DNA from: Deltaproteobacteria bacterium
GTDB lineage: Bacteria; Myxococcota_C; UBA6777
DNA: 55,211 nt
Direction of reading: 5' to 3'
Assembly: GCA_002731275.1 (NCBI GenBank)
Contig: PCBK01000072.1
Coordinates: 1 to 55,211 of the forward strand
Position numbers and translations under genes: made by a program. The notes below the pieces were generated by a model, which saw nothing but the letters and a program-made list of their open reading frames with translations, had not been told where the DNA came from and made no database searches. Numbering within the stretch: the stretch's first letter is position 1; each line of letters starts with the position of its first letter. Positions 42,995-51,849 of the stretch are shown here, piece after piece.

Positions 42995-43207
42995 CGAGCT
43001 CAACAACCCAACAGAAAGATTCACCCCCTCTTCACACTCCTTTCATGTCTTCGCGCCAAAAAGTACACGCACCGATATCCGCACAAAACTGTTCAAAAAA
43101 AGATGACGAAAATCAGTGACAATAACGGGTGTACATATCAGCTTTCTAAAGCGTATACTTTGAAAGATAAGAGCATGCTCCCTAACGTTTCAGATAGGAC
43201 AACACAC

Positions 43208-43642
43208 ATGGACAACATCTCAACTCCCCCTCCGCAAAGCTCGCTTTTTTCGAAGCGTATGACGATCGTTGCGGCATTGTATATCGCCTTTTTGGTCACA
43301 TTGATCGTCCTCGCGGACAAAGGCATCCTGCGTGTCTGGTTGCTCAAACTACAGACCTTCCCATACTTCGATAAAATCGGACACTTCCTCTTGCTGGGGA
43401 CGGCGTCATTGTTCGTCAATCTCGCCTTGCGTTGTCGTCAGTTCAAGATCGGCTCACGCCCGTTTTTGCTCGGCAGCGCGATCGTTGCGGTCCTGATCAC
43501 TCTTGAAGAGTGCTCACAGATCTTCTTTGTGTTCCGAGGATTTGAATGGAGTGATATGTTCTCCAACTGGCTCGGGATTTTTGTCTTTGGCCAGATCGCG
43601 TTGCGCCTCTCTCCCCCTCCCCAGCAAGAAGAGAGCGCCTGA
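43208..43642 (+). CDS. VanZ-like membrane protein
   Basis: A 144-residue protein with about four membrane helices (MTIVAALYIAFLVTLIVLA, IGHFLLLGTASLFVNLAL, PFLLGSAIVAVLITLEE, NWLGIFVFGQIAL). The motif DKIGHFLLLG and a later EECSQIF with WSDMFSNWLG are typical of the VanZ family (teicoplanin resistance-like, function mostly unknown). The start is uncertain: ATGs at 43103, 43175 and 43208 are in frame, and 43208 gives the usual short N-terminus. Confidence 0.75.
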   Translation: MDNISTPPPQSSLFSKRMTIVAALYIAFLVTLIVLADKGILRVWLLKLQTFPYFDKIGHFLLLGTASLFVNLALRCRQFKIGSRPFLLGSAIVAVLITLEECSQIFFVFRGFEWSDMFSNWLGIFVFGQIALRLSPPPQQEESA

Positions 43643-43818
43643 ACGAATCCGCTCCGCAGCATCCACGCGACCCCTCGATACCTTCGCACCAAACAGAACA
43701 AGATCCTACGACCTCGCCGATGATAGCGCTCTCTTTTGTACTTGACATGAGGTCCAATTCGTAGTCCACTGCGCCAAAAATGAACGCTCACATCAGCTCT
43801 TTTCATAAGGAGATCACG

Positions 43819-44682
43819 ATGAAATTAGGTTTTTTAGGTTTGGGTATCATGGGCACAGGGATGGCACACAACCTGTTGAAAGCAGGTTTTTCTCTGACAG
43901 TGTACAATCGCACAGCCTCAAAGTGTGCTCCCTTCGTCGAAGCAGGTGCGACACAAGCAGATACAGCCGCAGATGTCGTCCGTGCATCGGATATCACCTT
44001 CGCGATCGTCTCGGACCCAGAAGCGTCACGTGCGCTGTGTTTCTCTGAAAACGGCGTCCTCGACGGCATCAGTGAGGGAAAAGGCTACGTCGATATGTCG
44101 ACCATTAACGCTGAGACCTCCAAAGAGATCGGCGAGGCGCTCACAGCAAAGGGGGGTCGATACCTGGAGGCTCCAGTCTCTGGAAGTAAAAAGCCTGCAG
44201 CCGACGGAACCTTGATCATCCTCGCAGGGGGTGACAAGTCCTTGTACGACGAAGCGGAGAAGGCTTTTGAGGCGATGGGCAAAAAGGCCCTCTACCTCGG
44301 AGAGGTCGGAAATGGCGCAAACATGAAACTCGTCGTCAACATGATCATGGGCGCGATGATGGCAGGGTTCTGTGAGGGCATGTCGCTCGCGGAAAAGGCA
44401 GGCCTTTCAACAACAGACCTTCTTGACGTGCTCGATGCAGGTGCGATGTCCAACCCGATGTTCCGCATCAAAGGACCACTCATCCAACAGGAGTCCTTTG
44501 GAGTGGCCTTTCCACTCAAACACATGCAGAAAGACATGCGCCTCGCGATCGCCTTAGGTGATCAGGTCGCCCAACCACTGTCCACCTGTGCGTCTGCCAA
44601 TGAATCATTCAAGAAAGCCCGCGCGCTCGGCGCAGCAGATGAAGACTTTAGTGCCGTCTCGAAGGCCATCAAGACCTCCTGA
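43819..44682 (+). CDS. NAD(P)-dependent beta-hydroxyacid dehydrogenase
   Basis: A 287-residue enzyme of the 6-phosphogluconate/3-hydroxyisobutyrate dehydrogenase family. The Rossmann start LGFLGLGIMGTGMAHNLLKAG has GLGxMG, followed by the NR of TVYNRT for NADP preference. The substrate motif EAPVSGSKKPAADGTLIILAGG and the catalytic Lys in GNGANMKLVVNMIMG follow. The pattern is closest to the GLYR1/succinic or glyoxylate reductase branch, which reduces small aldehyde acids, but the substrate is not determined. AAGGAG precedes the ATG at 43819. Confidence 0.9.
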   Translation: MKLGFLGLGIMGTGMAHNLLKAGFSLTVYNRTASKCAPFVEAGATQADTAADVVRASDITFAIVSDPEASRALCFSENGVLDGISEGKGYVDMSTINAETSKEIGEALTAKGGRYLEAPVSGSKKPAADGTLIILAGGDKSLYDEAEKAFEAMGKKALYLGEVGNGANMKLVVNMIMGAMMAGFCEGMSLAEKAGLSTTDLLDVLDAGAMSNPMFRIKGPLIQQESFGVAFPLKHMQKDMRLAIALGDQVAQPLSTCASANESFKKARALGAADEDFSAVSKAIKTS

Positions 44683-44722
44683 AACTCTTCCTCCTCTCCC
44701 ACATCCCCTCTCAGTGCAACTT

Positions 44723-45709
44723 CTACGGAAGTAGTACACCTGCGCGCAAAATCAACGACCAATCATGGCGGTAGAACGTCGTCAAGTCCGCACCTCTCTT
44801 GAGTTTGCTCACACCATCGTTGACCGCAATAGGAAGCTGAAACCCAAGTGAGACCTCAACGAGATTCATCAAGGTCGTGCGTGCGCCAATCGTCAACGTC
44901 ACCCCACCTGTCGGGTCTTGCGTTGCGCCACTCGTGATATCTCCAGCGGTCTGTGTCAATTCGTGATTACCACCGATCTCGATGATCGCCTCGATCAGGC
45001 GATTGCCGAGAATGTTATACGCTCCATACAGCTCCCAAGTCAGAATGGCCTCTACGTGGGGACTTTCGTATAGGTTTGCGTAATCACACGCGACGATGAT
45101 ATTACCGAGGATATGGGCTCCGACGGTCACAGGGCCGACTTTCTGGGCGTACGCAACACCTGGCCCTAACATCAAGTAACGGATGGGCATCAACTTGAAG
45201 CCCGTCTCCGCCCGATAGAAGTTGTAATTCGTCCGACGAGCCAAGATCTCCGCCCGTTTACCACCGAGTGTGTTGAGCAAACTCGTGGGCATGGTGACCT
45301 CAAGACCGACGGCCAGATAACTGTTTGTGTCTCTTTTGTTGAGGGCTTTCCAACGAAATTGGAAGTTCATGTCCCCAAGCATAAAGGTCGACTTCTCCGC
45401 GGTCGCACCAAAGACAGTGTCCGTCGATGTGGCCTGCCCAAAAGGCAATCTCATCCGAAAACCAAACCCTTCATCGCCGTACTCATACACCAGCGAAAAG
45501 GCTGCAGAGAAGTGCTCTTGCGAGGTCGCGTTTCCGCTCTCACGGGCGATGCTCCCAAGCCCCACATCGAGATGGACCCGTGAGTTGGCCACAGGAGTCA
45601 CTGCGACGATCGGATCAGAGATGTCAGGTCGATCGTATTTCTTCTTGGCTTCAACTGGGAACGTGAAAAAAAACATGATGAGAATCAAAGCATAACGTAC
45701 AAAATGCAT
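44723..45709 (-). CDS. Predicted outer-membrane beta-barrel protein
   Basis: A 328-residue protein. A signal peptide (YALILIMFFFTFPVEA) is cleaved near residue 20. The rest alternates hydrophobic and polar residues with Gly and aromatic residues. It has many short beta-strand segments (SAAFSLVYEYGDEGFGFRMRL, NFQFRWKALNK, SYLAVGLEVTMP, VEVSLGFQLPIAV) and ends in a strand SLILRAGVLLP. This is a typical outer-membrane barrel, perhaps porin- or transporter-like; no closer family is recognised. The ATG at 45709 has GGAGG five bases upstream; an upstream ATG at 45778 would precede the signal peptide. Confidence 0.7.
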   Translation of the reverse strand: MHFVRYALILIMFFFTFPVEAKKKYDRPDISDPIVAVTPVANSRVHLDVGLGSIARESGNATSQEHFSAAFSLVYEYGDEGFGFRMRLPFGQATSTDTVFGATAEKSTFMLGDMNFQFRWKALNKRDTNSYLAVGLEVTMPTSLLNTLGGKRAEILARRTNYNFYRAETGFKLMPIRYLMLGPGVAYAQKVGPVTVGAHILGNIIVACDYANLYESPHVEAILTWELYGAYNILGNRLIEAIIEIGGNHELTQTAGDITSGATQDPTGGVTLTIGARTTLMNLVEVSLGFQLPIAVNDGVSKLKRGADLTTFYRHDWSLILRAGVLLP

Positions 45710-45906
45710 CCCAACCTCCATGTCCATAAGCGCATATTTGGATGTAGAATAAGAAAGATCTTTGAAGATCGAGCGCATGTTGCCATACTTGCCACCTCTT
45801 TACAACGGCTAAGAGCAAAGCTAGAGTAGCGAAAACAATTTGTGCTGAACACACAACGAGCATTCCTCTTGTAGACGCATACCATTCGCAAGGACAATAC
45901 ACTTGT

Positions 45907-47949
45907 ATGACAGACTCAAAGGAACCGAAAAACCGAAAGGCCCAAAAAATAGGCAGAGTGTGGGCCCCTGTCCCCTCAAAGAACCAGCGCACATCCTCAC
46001 ATGAAGATGATGGGGCAACCGTACTACACGAGATATCATCCTCTGTACCACTGCATCTGCAAGATGATCTCCCCACAGAGTTCCAGTTAGACGAAGGGTT
46101 CGAAGGAAACCCAAACGCACAGGCCAAGGTCCACTCCTACAATCTAGATGATGAAGATGAGTGGCCAGTCAGCTCATCAGAGGAGTGGTCAGCCTCTCCT
46201 TCTCTCGACAGCGACGGCCCCACAAACCCACATATGGTTATCGGTCCCCACCAAGCGGCAGCAGATATCGCCCAAAGAACAACGCCTCCAGGGCTGCAGT
46301 TTCACCCAGTGGCCGACACGACCAACGAAGATCCCTTTGAGGATGATAGCCCAACACAGCTCAACATCGGCTCCCTTGCGCCCTCAGAAGAACCCACAGA
46401 CCTCCACGCCATCCCTGCACAGTTACCATCAAATGCACCGATTCTTTCGACGCCAACAGGCCGCATGAAAGCCCTCAAGCCGCTCACCTCCGATCCCTTT
46501 CAGTACAACACCTCTTCCCCTCTCAGCAAGCGACAAAGCCAGCCGCTCGAATCCAAACACGTCCCAGCACAGAGTCCACAAAACGACCAGATCGCGAGCG
46601 CATCGACTGCTTTGTACGAGCAATTGGGGGACAAAGTCGCCCCACTCAGCAAACTCGTCCTACTCAAAGGGGCAAAAGCCCAAGACCAGGAGGTCCTCCT
46701 TGTCGAGTCTCTGATCACCATGGGACGAGATCAACACAACACCATCACAGTCAATGATCCACTCGTAAGCCGACAGCAACTGCATATTCACCGCGGCAGC
46801 CGAGAGTACACGATCGAGGATCTCCAACAGGGAAATGGCACCATCCTCAACACAAAGCGGCTCACAGGTCGCGCCACGCTCAAAGATGGCGACACCATCC
46901 AAATTGGACAGACCATTTACCAGTTTAAACGCCTCGAACAGCACACCTCACAGGGCAACTTTAAATATATCCTCGCGACTTTCGTGCTTGTCCTGCTCAT
47001 CGCCGGAGGTGTCTTCTTTGTAAGCCAGCGCCCCTCACAACAGTACAGCCACCTAGAGAAGGAGACACAGGCGCATATCAAGCAGGGCTTGCAACACCTA
47101 CAAAAATCCAAGTGGAGAAAGGCGATCTTTGAGTTTCGCCTGGCCCAAAAGAAGTCGCCAAAGAGCCAGCAAGTCGCAAGCCTCCTCGAAAACGCGCTCA
47201 AAGAAGCGCGTGTGGCCATGCTTTTGCGCAAAGCCCGCCTCCTGCACGATAAAAAAAGATGGAAAGAGTGTCTCGCCACCCTCCAAAAAGCCGAAGCGAA
47301 CCTCGCAACAGGAAGCATCCACGCTGAGCAGGTGTGGAGTCTCGCCTTGCATACAAAGCGAAAATTGCGCAAGAGGCTTCCAAAAATCTCCACACCCCCT
47401 CCAACTCATCGCCCACAAGTCGTCAACAAGCCACATCATCCTGCACCAATACAACGTCCGAGAGTACGTTTGAGCGCTCCCAACAAAGAGCCGGTGCCAT
47501 CAGACGCAGGCGTACAAGAAGAACCACCACCACCTCCACCGACCCCACTCGAATTGGCACGATACGCCTACCACGCAGGTGCGCTCAAACGAGCGAAGGC
47601 GCTCTTTCAAAAGGCCAATCAAACACACACCCTCACCCATCTCAAACAATTTACGTTCTCTTTTCGAGAAGGCCGGAATGCCCACAACACCAGGAACTCA
47701 AGCGTCGCCATTCAACTCCTGATGCGCGCGCTCAAGCTCGACAAGGAAATAGGAGGTGGCGCGGGCGTGTTTTCCAAACAGATAAAGGCCATGCTCGCCA
47801 ATATGTACGCCTTTGAAGGGCTTCAAGCGAAGGTGCTCAAGCAACCTAAAACAGCCTTGCAAAACTTCCGCAAGGCACTACTTTACAACCCAAAGCACCT
47901 TTTGAGTCTCCAACAACTTGCGGGCATGCAACCCGACAAACGCAAGTAG
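45907..47949 (+). CDS. FHA-transmembrane-TPR protein
   Basis: A 680-residue protein. Residues 1-240 are acidic and disordered. The FHA domain at about 255-340 has the phosphothreonine-binding pattern (LITMGRDQHNTITVNDPLVSRQQLHIHR, GNGTILN). One membrane helix is at about 357-377 (YILATFVLVLLIAGGVFFV). A periplasmic TPR and proline-rich part follows (HIKQGLQHLQKSKWRKAIFEFRLA, HAGALKRAKALFQKA, KTALQNFRKALLYNPKHL). It would read phosphorylated threonine in the cytoplasm and bind proteins outside. There is no kinase gene adjacent. It is divergent from the beta-barrel gene. Confidence 0.8.
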   Translation: MTDSKEPKNRKAQKIGRVWAPVPSKNQRTSSHEDDGATVLHEISSSVPLHLQDDLPTEFQLDEGFEGNPNAQAKVHSYNLDDEDEWPVSSSEEWSASPSLDSDGPTNPHMVIGPHQAAADIAQRTTPPGLQFHPVADTTNEDPFEDDSPTQLNIGSLAPSEEPTDLHAIPAQLPSNAPILSTPTGRMKALKPLTSDPFQYNTSSPLSKRQSQPLESKHVPAQSPQNDQIASASTALYEQLGDKVAPLSKLVLLKGAKAQDQEVLLVESLITMGRDQHNTITVNDPLVSRQQLHIHRGSREYTIEDLQQGNGTILNTKRLTGRATLKDGDTIQIGQTIYQFKRLEQHTSQGNFKYILATFVLVLLIAGGVFFVSQRPSQQYSHLEKETQAHIKQGLQHLQKSKWRKAIFEFRLAQKKSPKSQQVASLLENALKEARVAMLLRKARLLHDKKRWKECLATLQKAEANLATGSIHAEQVWSLALHTKRKLRKRLPKISTPPPTHRPQVVNKPHHPAPIQRPRVRLSAPNKEPVPSDAGVQEEPPPPPPTPLELARYAYHAGALKRAKALFQKANQTHTLTHLKQFTFSFREGRNAHNTRNSSVAIQLLMRALKLDKEIGGGAGVFSKQIKAMLANMYAFEGLQAKVLKQPKTALQNFRKALLYNPKHLLSLQQLAGMQPDKRK

Positions 47950-47990
47950 ATTCCACACAACACCGCACAGCGAAGAAAACAAAGAACACC

Positions 47991-48716
47991 ATGCCAGTGT
48001 ACGGACTGACCCAAGACCTACTCTTTCCTCCACCCGAGCTCGCCGAAGAAGATGGGCTGCTTGCGGTCGGCGGCGATCTACGTCCTGAGCGACTTTTGCT
48101 CGCTTACAGCGACGGCATCTTCCCTTGGTACAACGAAGACTCTCCCATCTTATGGTTCTCCCCCAATCCTCGCATGATGCTTCATCCGTCGGAGCTACGA
48201 GTCAATCGCAGCCTGCGCAAAGCGTTACGCAAACACGATTATGAGCTGCGTTTTGATACACACTTTCGCGAAGTCATCGAGGCATGTGCAGAGACACCGC
48301 GAGAGGGACAAGACGGGACCTGGATCACCTCGGATATGTTGGAAGCTTACTGCGAACTTTTCGACCTCGGCTTCGCTCACTGTATAGAAGCATGGCAGGA
48401 CGATCGCCTTGTCGGTGGTGTATACGGCGTTTCCCTTGGAAGAGGTTTCTTTGGTGAGTCGATGTTTGCCCACGCCTCCAATGCTTCCAAGATAGCCTTT
48501 GTCGCCTTGACAAGGCAGCTTGAACGTTGGTCCTTTTGCTTGATTGACTGCCAAGTCTATACACCACATCTCGCCCACTTTGGCGCAACAGAGCGCCCAC
48601 GCGCTGAATTTTTACAGACACTCAAAGCAGCTCTTCGCCATGACACCCATCGTGGTCCATGGCAGCTTGACGCCGATCTCACCCACACCCCCTACGGGCA
48701 AACGATCACATCATGA
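47991..48716 (+). CDS. aat: Leucyl/phenylalanyl-tRNA-protein transferase
   Basis: Transfers Leu or Phe from tRNA to proteins with N-terminal Arg or Lys, marking them for ClpAP (N-degron pathway). The 241-residue protein has the family blocks FPPPELAEEDGLLAVGGDL, AYSDGIFPWYNEDSPILWFSPNPR, TWITSDMLEAYCELFDLGFAHCIEAW, GGVYGVSLGRGFFGESMF and IDCQVYTPHLAHFGA. Length and motif order are normal. The double-C2 gene follows by 22 bases and may be co-transcribed. Confidence 0.95.
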   Translation: MPVYGLTQDLLFPPPELAEEDGLLAVGGDLRPERLLLAYSDGIFPWYNEDSPILWFSPNPRMMLHPSELRVNRSLRKALRKHDYELRFDTHFREVIEACAETPREGQDGTWITSDMLEAYCELFDLGFAHCIEAWQDDRLVGGVYGVSLGRGFFGESMFAHASNASKIAFVALTRQLERWSFCLIDCQVYTPHLAHFGATERPRAEFLQTLKAALRHDTHRGPWQLDADLTHTPYGQTITS

Positions 48717-48738
48717 GACCCTTACAAAGGAGATGTCC

Positions 48739-49716
48739 ATGAAACTCTCACTGACTCTACCACTGTCTGCGTTGTTACTCTTCTCTTTATCCCAACACGC
48801 AGGAGCACAAGACCACCTCAGCTCGACGATGACACAGCCACCAACAGTCCGCTACGTCAAGCTGACTGTGAAATCGCTCAAACTGTGGCCTGTCAAAGTA
48901 TCGGGAAAGTGTTGGGATCCTTGCTTTGGCAAGCGTTACCCCATGCCCACTCGTGACAGCAACAAAAAATATACGGACTACTTCAAACACAAGACATTCC
49001 AACAAGCCTGCTCAGGTCGCAAAGCTCCGGACCCATATGTCCAAATCAAAATCGGACGATACGAGGTCTTCACCACAGCCAAACAAAACAACCAATGCCA
49101 AAGCAGATTCAACGTCGGACATGTCTTTCGAGTGGGTCAAAATGACGCCCTCAATGTCTCCGTTTACGATCACGATACAGTCTTGAACAAGCACGATATC
49201 ATCGGCAAATGGAAAGGTTCAGTGCTCCCCCCTCAGCTCCTCGCAGGGGGCACCTTTACGCTCAAGCGTTTTGGGCAGGTTGAAGAGCTCGTCCTGGAAT
49301 CCACCCCCATCACCTCCCCTGCTCCGAGCTGCGAAGGTGTGTATCAAGTTCGTATCGCTGAATATAATGTCAACGCAAAGAAGGAAAACGGTAAGTCTTG
49401 GGATCGTGGTCTCAAAAGATTCAGCAGGCCAGACGTGCTCATCGAGCTCAAGATCGGCAACAACACCCTCACAACACCAAAGATCCAGGACAAAACGCAG
49501 TTTGTCTTCTTGTCAGGGCAAAAGACCATCCCCATCAAAAAGCGTTCATCAGTGTCACTGACTGTCTACGACAAGGATATGTTTGGACGCAAAGAGACCA
49601 TTGGACAAACTGCGATGGTCGATGTTTGCAAAATGATCAACGCCAAAGGACTGTATACATTCACGTCATTTGGGCAGGTCAACAAGGTTGTGATTTTGTT
49701 TCGGAAGATGAAGTGA
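48739..49716 (+). CDS. Exported protein with two C2-like domains
   Basis: A 325-residue protein with a signal peptide (LPLSALLLFSLSQHAGA). Two C2-like domains follow. The first, about 30-190, has APDPYVQIKIG, then VSVYDHD-x5-HDIIG. The second, about 200-325, has RPDVLIELKIG, then LTVYDKD-MFGRKETIG. The Asp pairs in the loops (DPY, YDHD) are those that bind calcium in eukaryotic C2 domains. Exported tandem C2 proteins are uncommon in bacteria. The ATG at 48739 is chosen because AAAGGAG lies six bases upstream; another ATG lies at 48733. It may bind membranes or calcium outside the cytoplasm. Confidence 0.7.
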   Translation: MKLSLTLPLSALLLFSLSQHAGAQDHLSSTMTQPPTVRYVKLTVKSLKLWPVKVSGKCWDPCFGKRYPMPTRDSNKKYTDYFKHKTFQQACSGRKAPDPYVQIKIGRYEVFTTAKQNNQCQSRFNVGHVFRVGQNDALNVSVYDHDTVLNKHDIIGKWKGSVLPPQLLAGGTFTLKRFGQVEELVLESTPITSPAPSCEGVYQVRIAEYNVNAKKENGKSWDRGLKRFSRPDVLIELKIGNNTLTTPKIQDKTQFVFLSGQKTIPIKKRSSVSLTVYDKDMFGRKETIGQTAMVDVCKMINAKGLYTFTSFGQVNKVVILFRKMK

Positions 49717-49761
49717 TGGGGTAAGGGGACACTGAGGCGAGGGGAAAAGAGGACAACGCCG

Positions 49762-50355
49762 TCAGCGGCGCAGGATGATAAAGACGAGCAACAGGACCAG
49801 AATCACCATCACACTGACCAAGCCAAAGATCAGGCGATTTTTGGAATCATCACTTTCATTTGTGGGAGTCAAACCTGGATCGGGATCCGCGGAGTGAATG
49901 TTCATTTGGGATTTTGCGTTATCTGCGCCAGGTCCATCCTGACTTTTGATCAGGTTTTGGATCTCATCAGAAGAGAATTGCAATGTACCAAAGACATTGC
50001 GGACTTTCTTTTGCCCCTGTGGTTGTTGGGGAGCCGTATCCAACGTCGGTGTAAACGCGGGGATCTCGCCGGCAGAGGTGAATGTGATCTTGTATTTTCC
50101 AAGCTGGATCTCGTCTCCGTCCTTCAGCAGACGCTCTTCGACTTGATCTCCGTTGACAAAGGTACCGTTGCTACTTCCGTTATCAACCGCGTAAAAGTGA
50201 TCGTTGCGAAAGAGGACCTTTGTGTGACAACGGGAAACACCAATGTTGTCGATAAAGAGGTCGTTATCAGGATCGCGTCCGATGGTAAACTCTGACTTGT
50301 TGATCGCGATACGCTTGAGTTCTCGGTCACGTAATTTCAAAATAAGTTCGGGCAT
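49762..50355 (-). CDS. FHA-domain protein with C-terminal membrane anchor
   Basis: A 197-residue protein. An N-terminal FHA domain (about 5-95) has FTIGRDPDNDLFIDNIGVSRCHTKV and DNGSSNGTFVNG, the complete phosphothreonine-binding pattern. A disordered, acidic linker and a C-terminal membrane helix (LIFGLVSVMVILVLLLVFIIL) end in RR. This makes it a tail-anchored inner-membrane protein with the FHA domain in the cytoplasm. GGAAGG precedes the ATG at 50355. Partner kinases are not in the window. Confidence 0.85.
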   Translation of the reverse strand: MPELILKLRDRELKRIAINKSEFTIGRDPDNDLFIDNIGVSRCHTKVLFRNDHFYAVDNGSSNGTFVNGDQVEERLLKDGDEIQLGKYKITFTSAGEIPAFTPTLDTAPQQPQGQKKVRNVFGTLQFSSDEIQNLIKSQDGPGADNAKSQMNIHSADPDPGLTPTNESDDSKNRLIFGLVSVMVILVLLLVFIILRR

Positions 50356-50443
50356 TGTCCTTCCCTCGTAAAGTTTTCTCAAGTTATAGGGATTACAAAA
50401 CCACAGGTCAAGCGTCCCCGAAAAAAACGACGGTCAGAGAGAC

Positions 50444-50986
50444 CTACGACTTGAGCAGAAGTGAAGAAAAATTCAGTCGAAAAGAGAAGTCCAACTCATC
50501 CTTGAGCTTTATCACACCGAGAGGAGCGCGAAAAGGCGTGATCCCCAAGTCCTTGTGTGAGAGTCGCATCTTACCATGGAGCAGCTCACCTTCTCTCTCT
50601 GCAGAGAAAGTGATGGGTGCTTGTCGTCCACCAAGCTGAAGCTCTCCAGCGACCTGTACTCTTGTTTCAGAGTTCCAATTTGCCCGTCCCGAGAAACGGA
50701 TATCAGAAGGCAGGTGTTTGCGTATGTTATTTTGGATGTCTCGCTTGTCTTTGTCTTTGAGGTTTTCTGGCGTGAGCACCTCAAAGTGATCTTTGGGGAT
50801 ATGCAAAGAGACGCTCGCATGACCGTCCTCCTCCGCTGTGATCTCCAACGAAAATGACTTCATATCGAGCAACAAATCGTGCCCAACGGCAGAGAGTAAA
50901 CCAGATTTCCAGGTGTGAAGATGTAACCATCCGTCATCCTGACCCAACGTCCACGTTCCAGCTTGAAATCCTGTATGCTCAGACAT
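50444..50986 (-). CDS. YceI-family protein
   Basis: A 180-residue lipocalin-like beta-barrel protein. It starts GTWTLGQDDGWLHLHTWKSGLLSAVGHDLLLDM, where the GHDLLLD segment is typical of the YceI branch with SxxGH-x-L. Later come FSGRANWNSETRVQVAGELQLGG and the LGITPFRAPLGVIKLKDELDFSF end. YceI proteins bind isoprenoid chains. No signal peptide is present, unlike the classic periplasmic members, so it may be cytoplasmic. AAAGG precedes the ATG at 50986. Confidence 0.8.
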   Translation of the reverse strand: MSEHTGFQAGTWTLGQDDGWLHLHTWKSGLLSAVGHDLLLDMKSFSLEITAEEDGHASVSLHIPKDHFEVLTPENLKDKDKRDIQNNIRKHLPSDIRFSGRANWNSETRVQVAGELQLGGRQAPITFSAEREGELLHGKMRLSHKDLGITPFRAPLGVIKLKDELDFSFRLNFSSLLLKS

Positions 50987-51227
50987 CTCTTTCACCTTTC
51001 CCACAGATGCATTCGGTAGACGGAAGTCCTGTGTCAAAAGTTACACACACAGACTCCCGGTTAAGCAAAAACAACATACTAGCGAAAGATATTCCACACA
51101 AGCGAAACTTGCACAAAGCCCCCTCGAAAAGATGATAACATGTGAAAAAGACAACAAGACTTTTCGATGAACGTGTATCTTCAGGCAATTGCGATGTGTG
51201 ACAGGAAGAACAGACCGAGAGATTCGT

Positions 51228-51830
51228 TTACAGACCTATGTGATTGTATCGTTCAAGGACGAAATAGCTAAGGAATACACGCTTGGGTCCGAGAGCAGCG
51301 TAAGCTTTACCGAGAAACAGGTCGTTGTTATCGGGATCGACCTGAACGAGGTAATCACGCAGCACATTGGCGGGCTCATGAGGGGGATTTTCTGGACCTC
51401 TGGAGTAATCGATCAAGAGGGCCTGCGGATGCATATTATCAGGACCATGTGGTCGGCCTGGTGTGACGAGATAGTAGCCAAACTTCTTGGGCGCAAATTC
51501 GTTGGGGAGCGCCAAAAAGGGATCGTATGTCGCGTTCTGGCGGACCTGCACATTGTACCCAAAGAGCTCGTGTGGGTCGGTATCTTCTGTTCTAAAAAAT
51601 CCTTTTCGGAACTTTCGAATCCCCATCAGACGCGTCACTTTACGTGTATTGCAACCGCGAAACTCCCAGCCTACAAGGTCTTCGATGTCAGGCATCTGAC
51701 CACGTGCGAAGACGTTATCAAGCTCCACCAAAGGCATCTCAACAAGGCGCTTAAAAGTGAAGTAACGATACCGAATGCCTCGGGCAAACGAGGTGTGTTT
51801 TTCCTGTTCATGTGTGACTTGCTGTGTCAT
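51228..51830 (-). CDS. Conserved-looking protein of the GMC operon
   Basis: A 200-residue soluble protein without signal peptide. Visible segments include DLVGWEFRGCNTRKVTRLMGIRKFRKGFF, FGYYLVTPGRPHGPDNMHPQALLIDYSRGP and a C-terminal beta-rich part (RDYLVQVDPDNNDLFLGKAYAALG). Aromatic and Gly-rich motifs suggest a small beta-barrel binding fold. The ATG at 51830 has AGGAG nine bases upstream and lies 20 bases past the GMC stop. It is the last gene of the operon; a role with the oxidoreductase's lipid or sterol-like substrate is possible but inferred from position only. Confidence 0.6.
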   Translation of the reverse strand: MTQQVTHEQEKHTSFARGIRYRYFTFKRLVEMPLVELDNVFARGQMPDIEDLVGWEFRGCNTRKVTRLMGIRKFRKGFFRTEDTDPHELFGYNVQVRQNATYDPFLALPNEFAPKKFGYYLVTPGRPHGPDNMHPQALLIDYSRGPENPPHEPANVLRDYLVQVDPDNNDLFLGKAYAALGPKRVFLSYFVLERYNHIGL

Positions 51831-51849
51831 CTCGTCATTCTCCTCTGCT

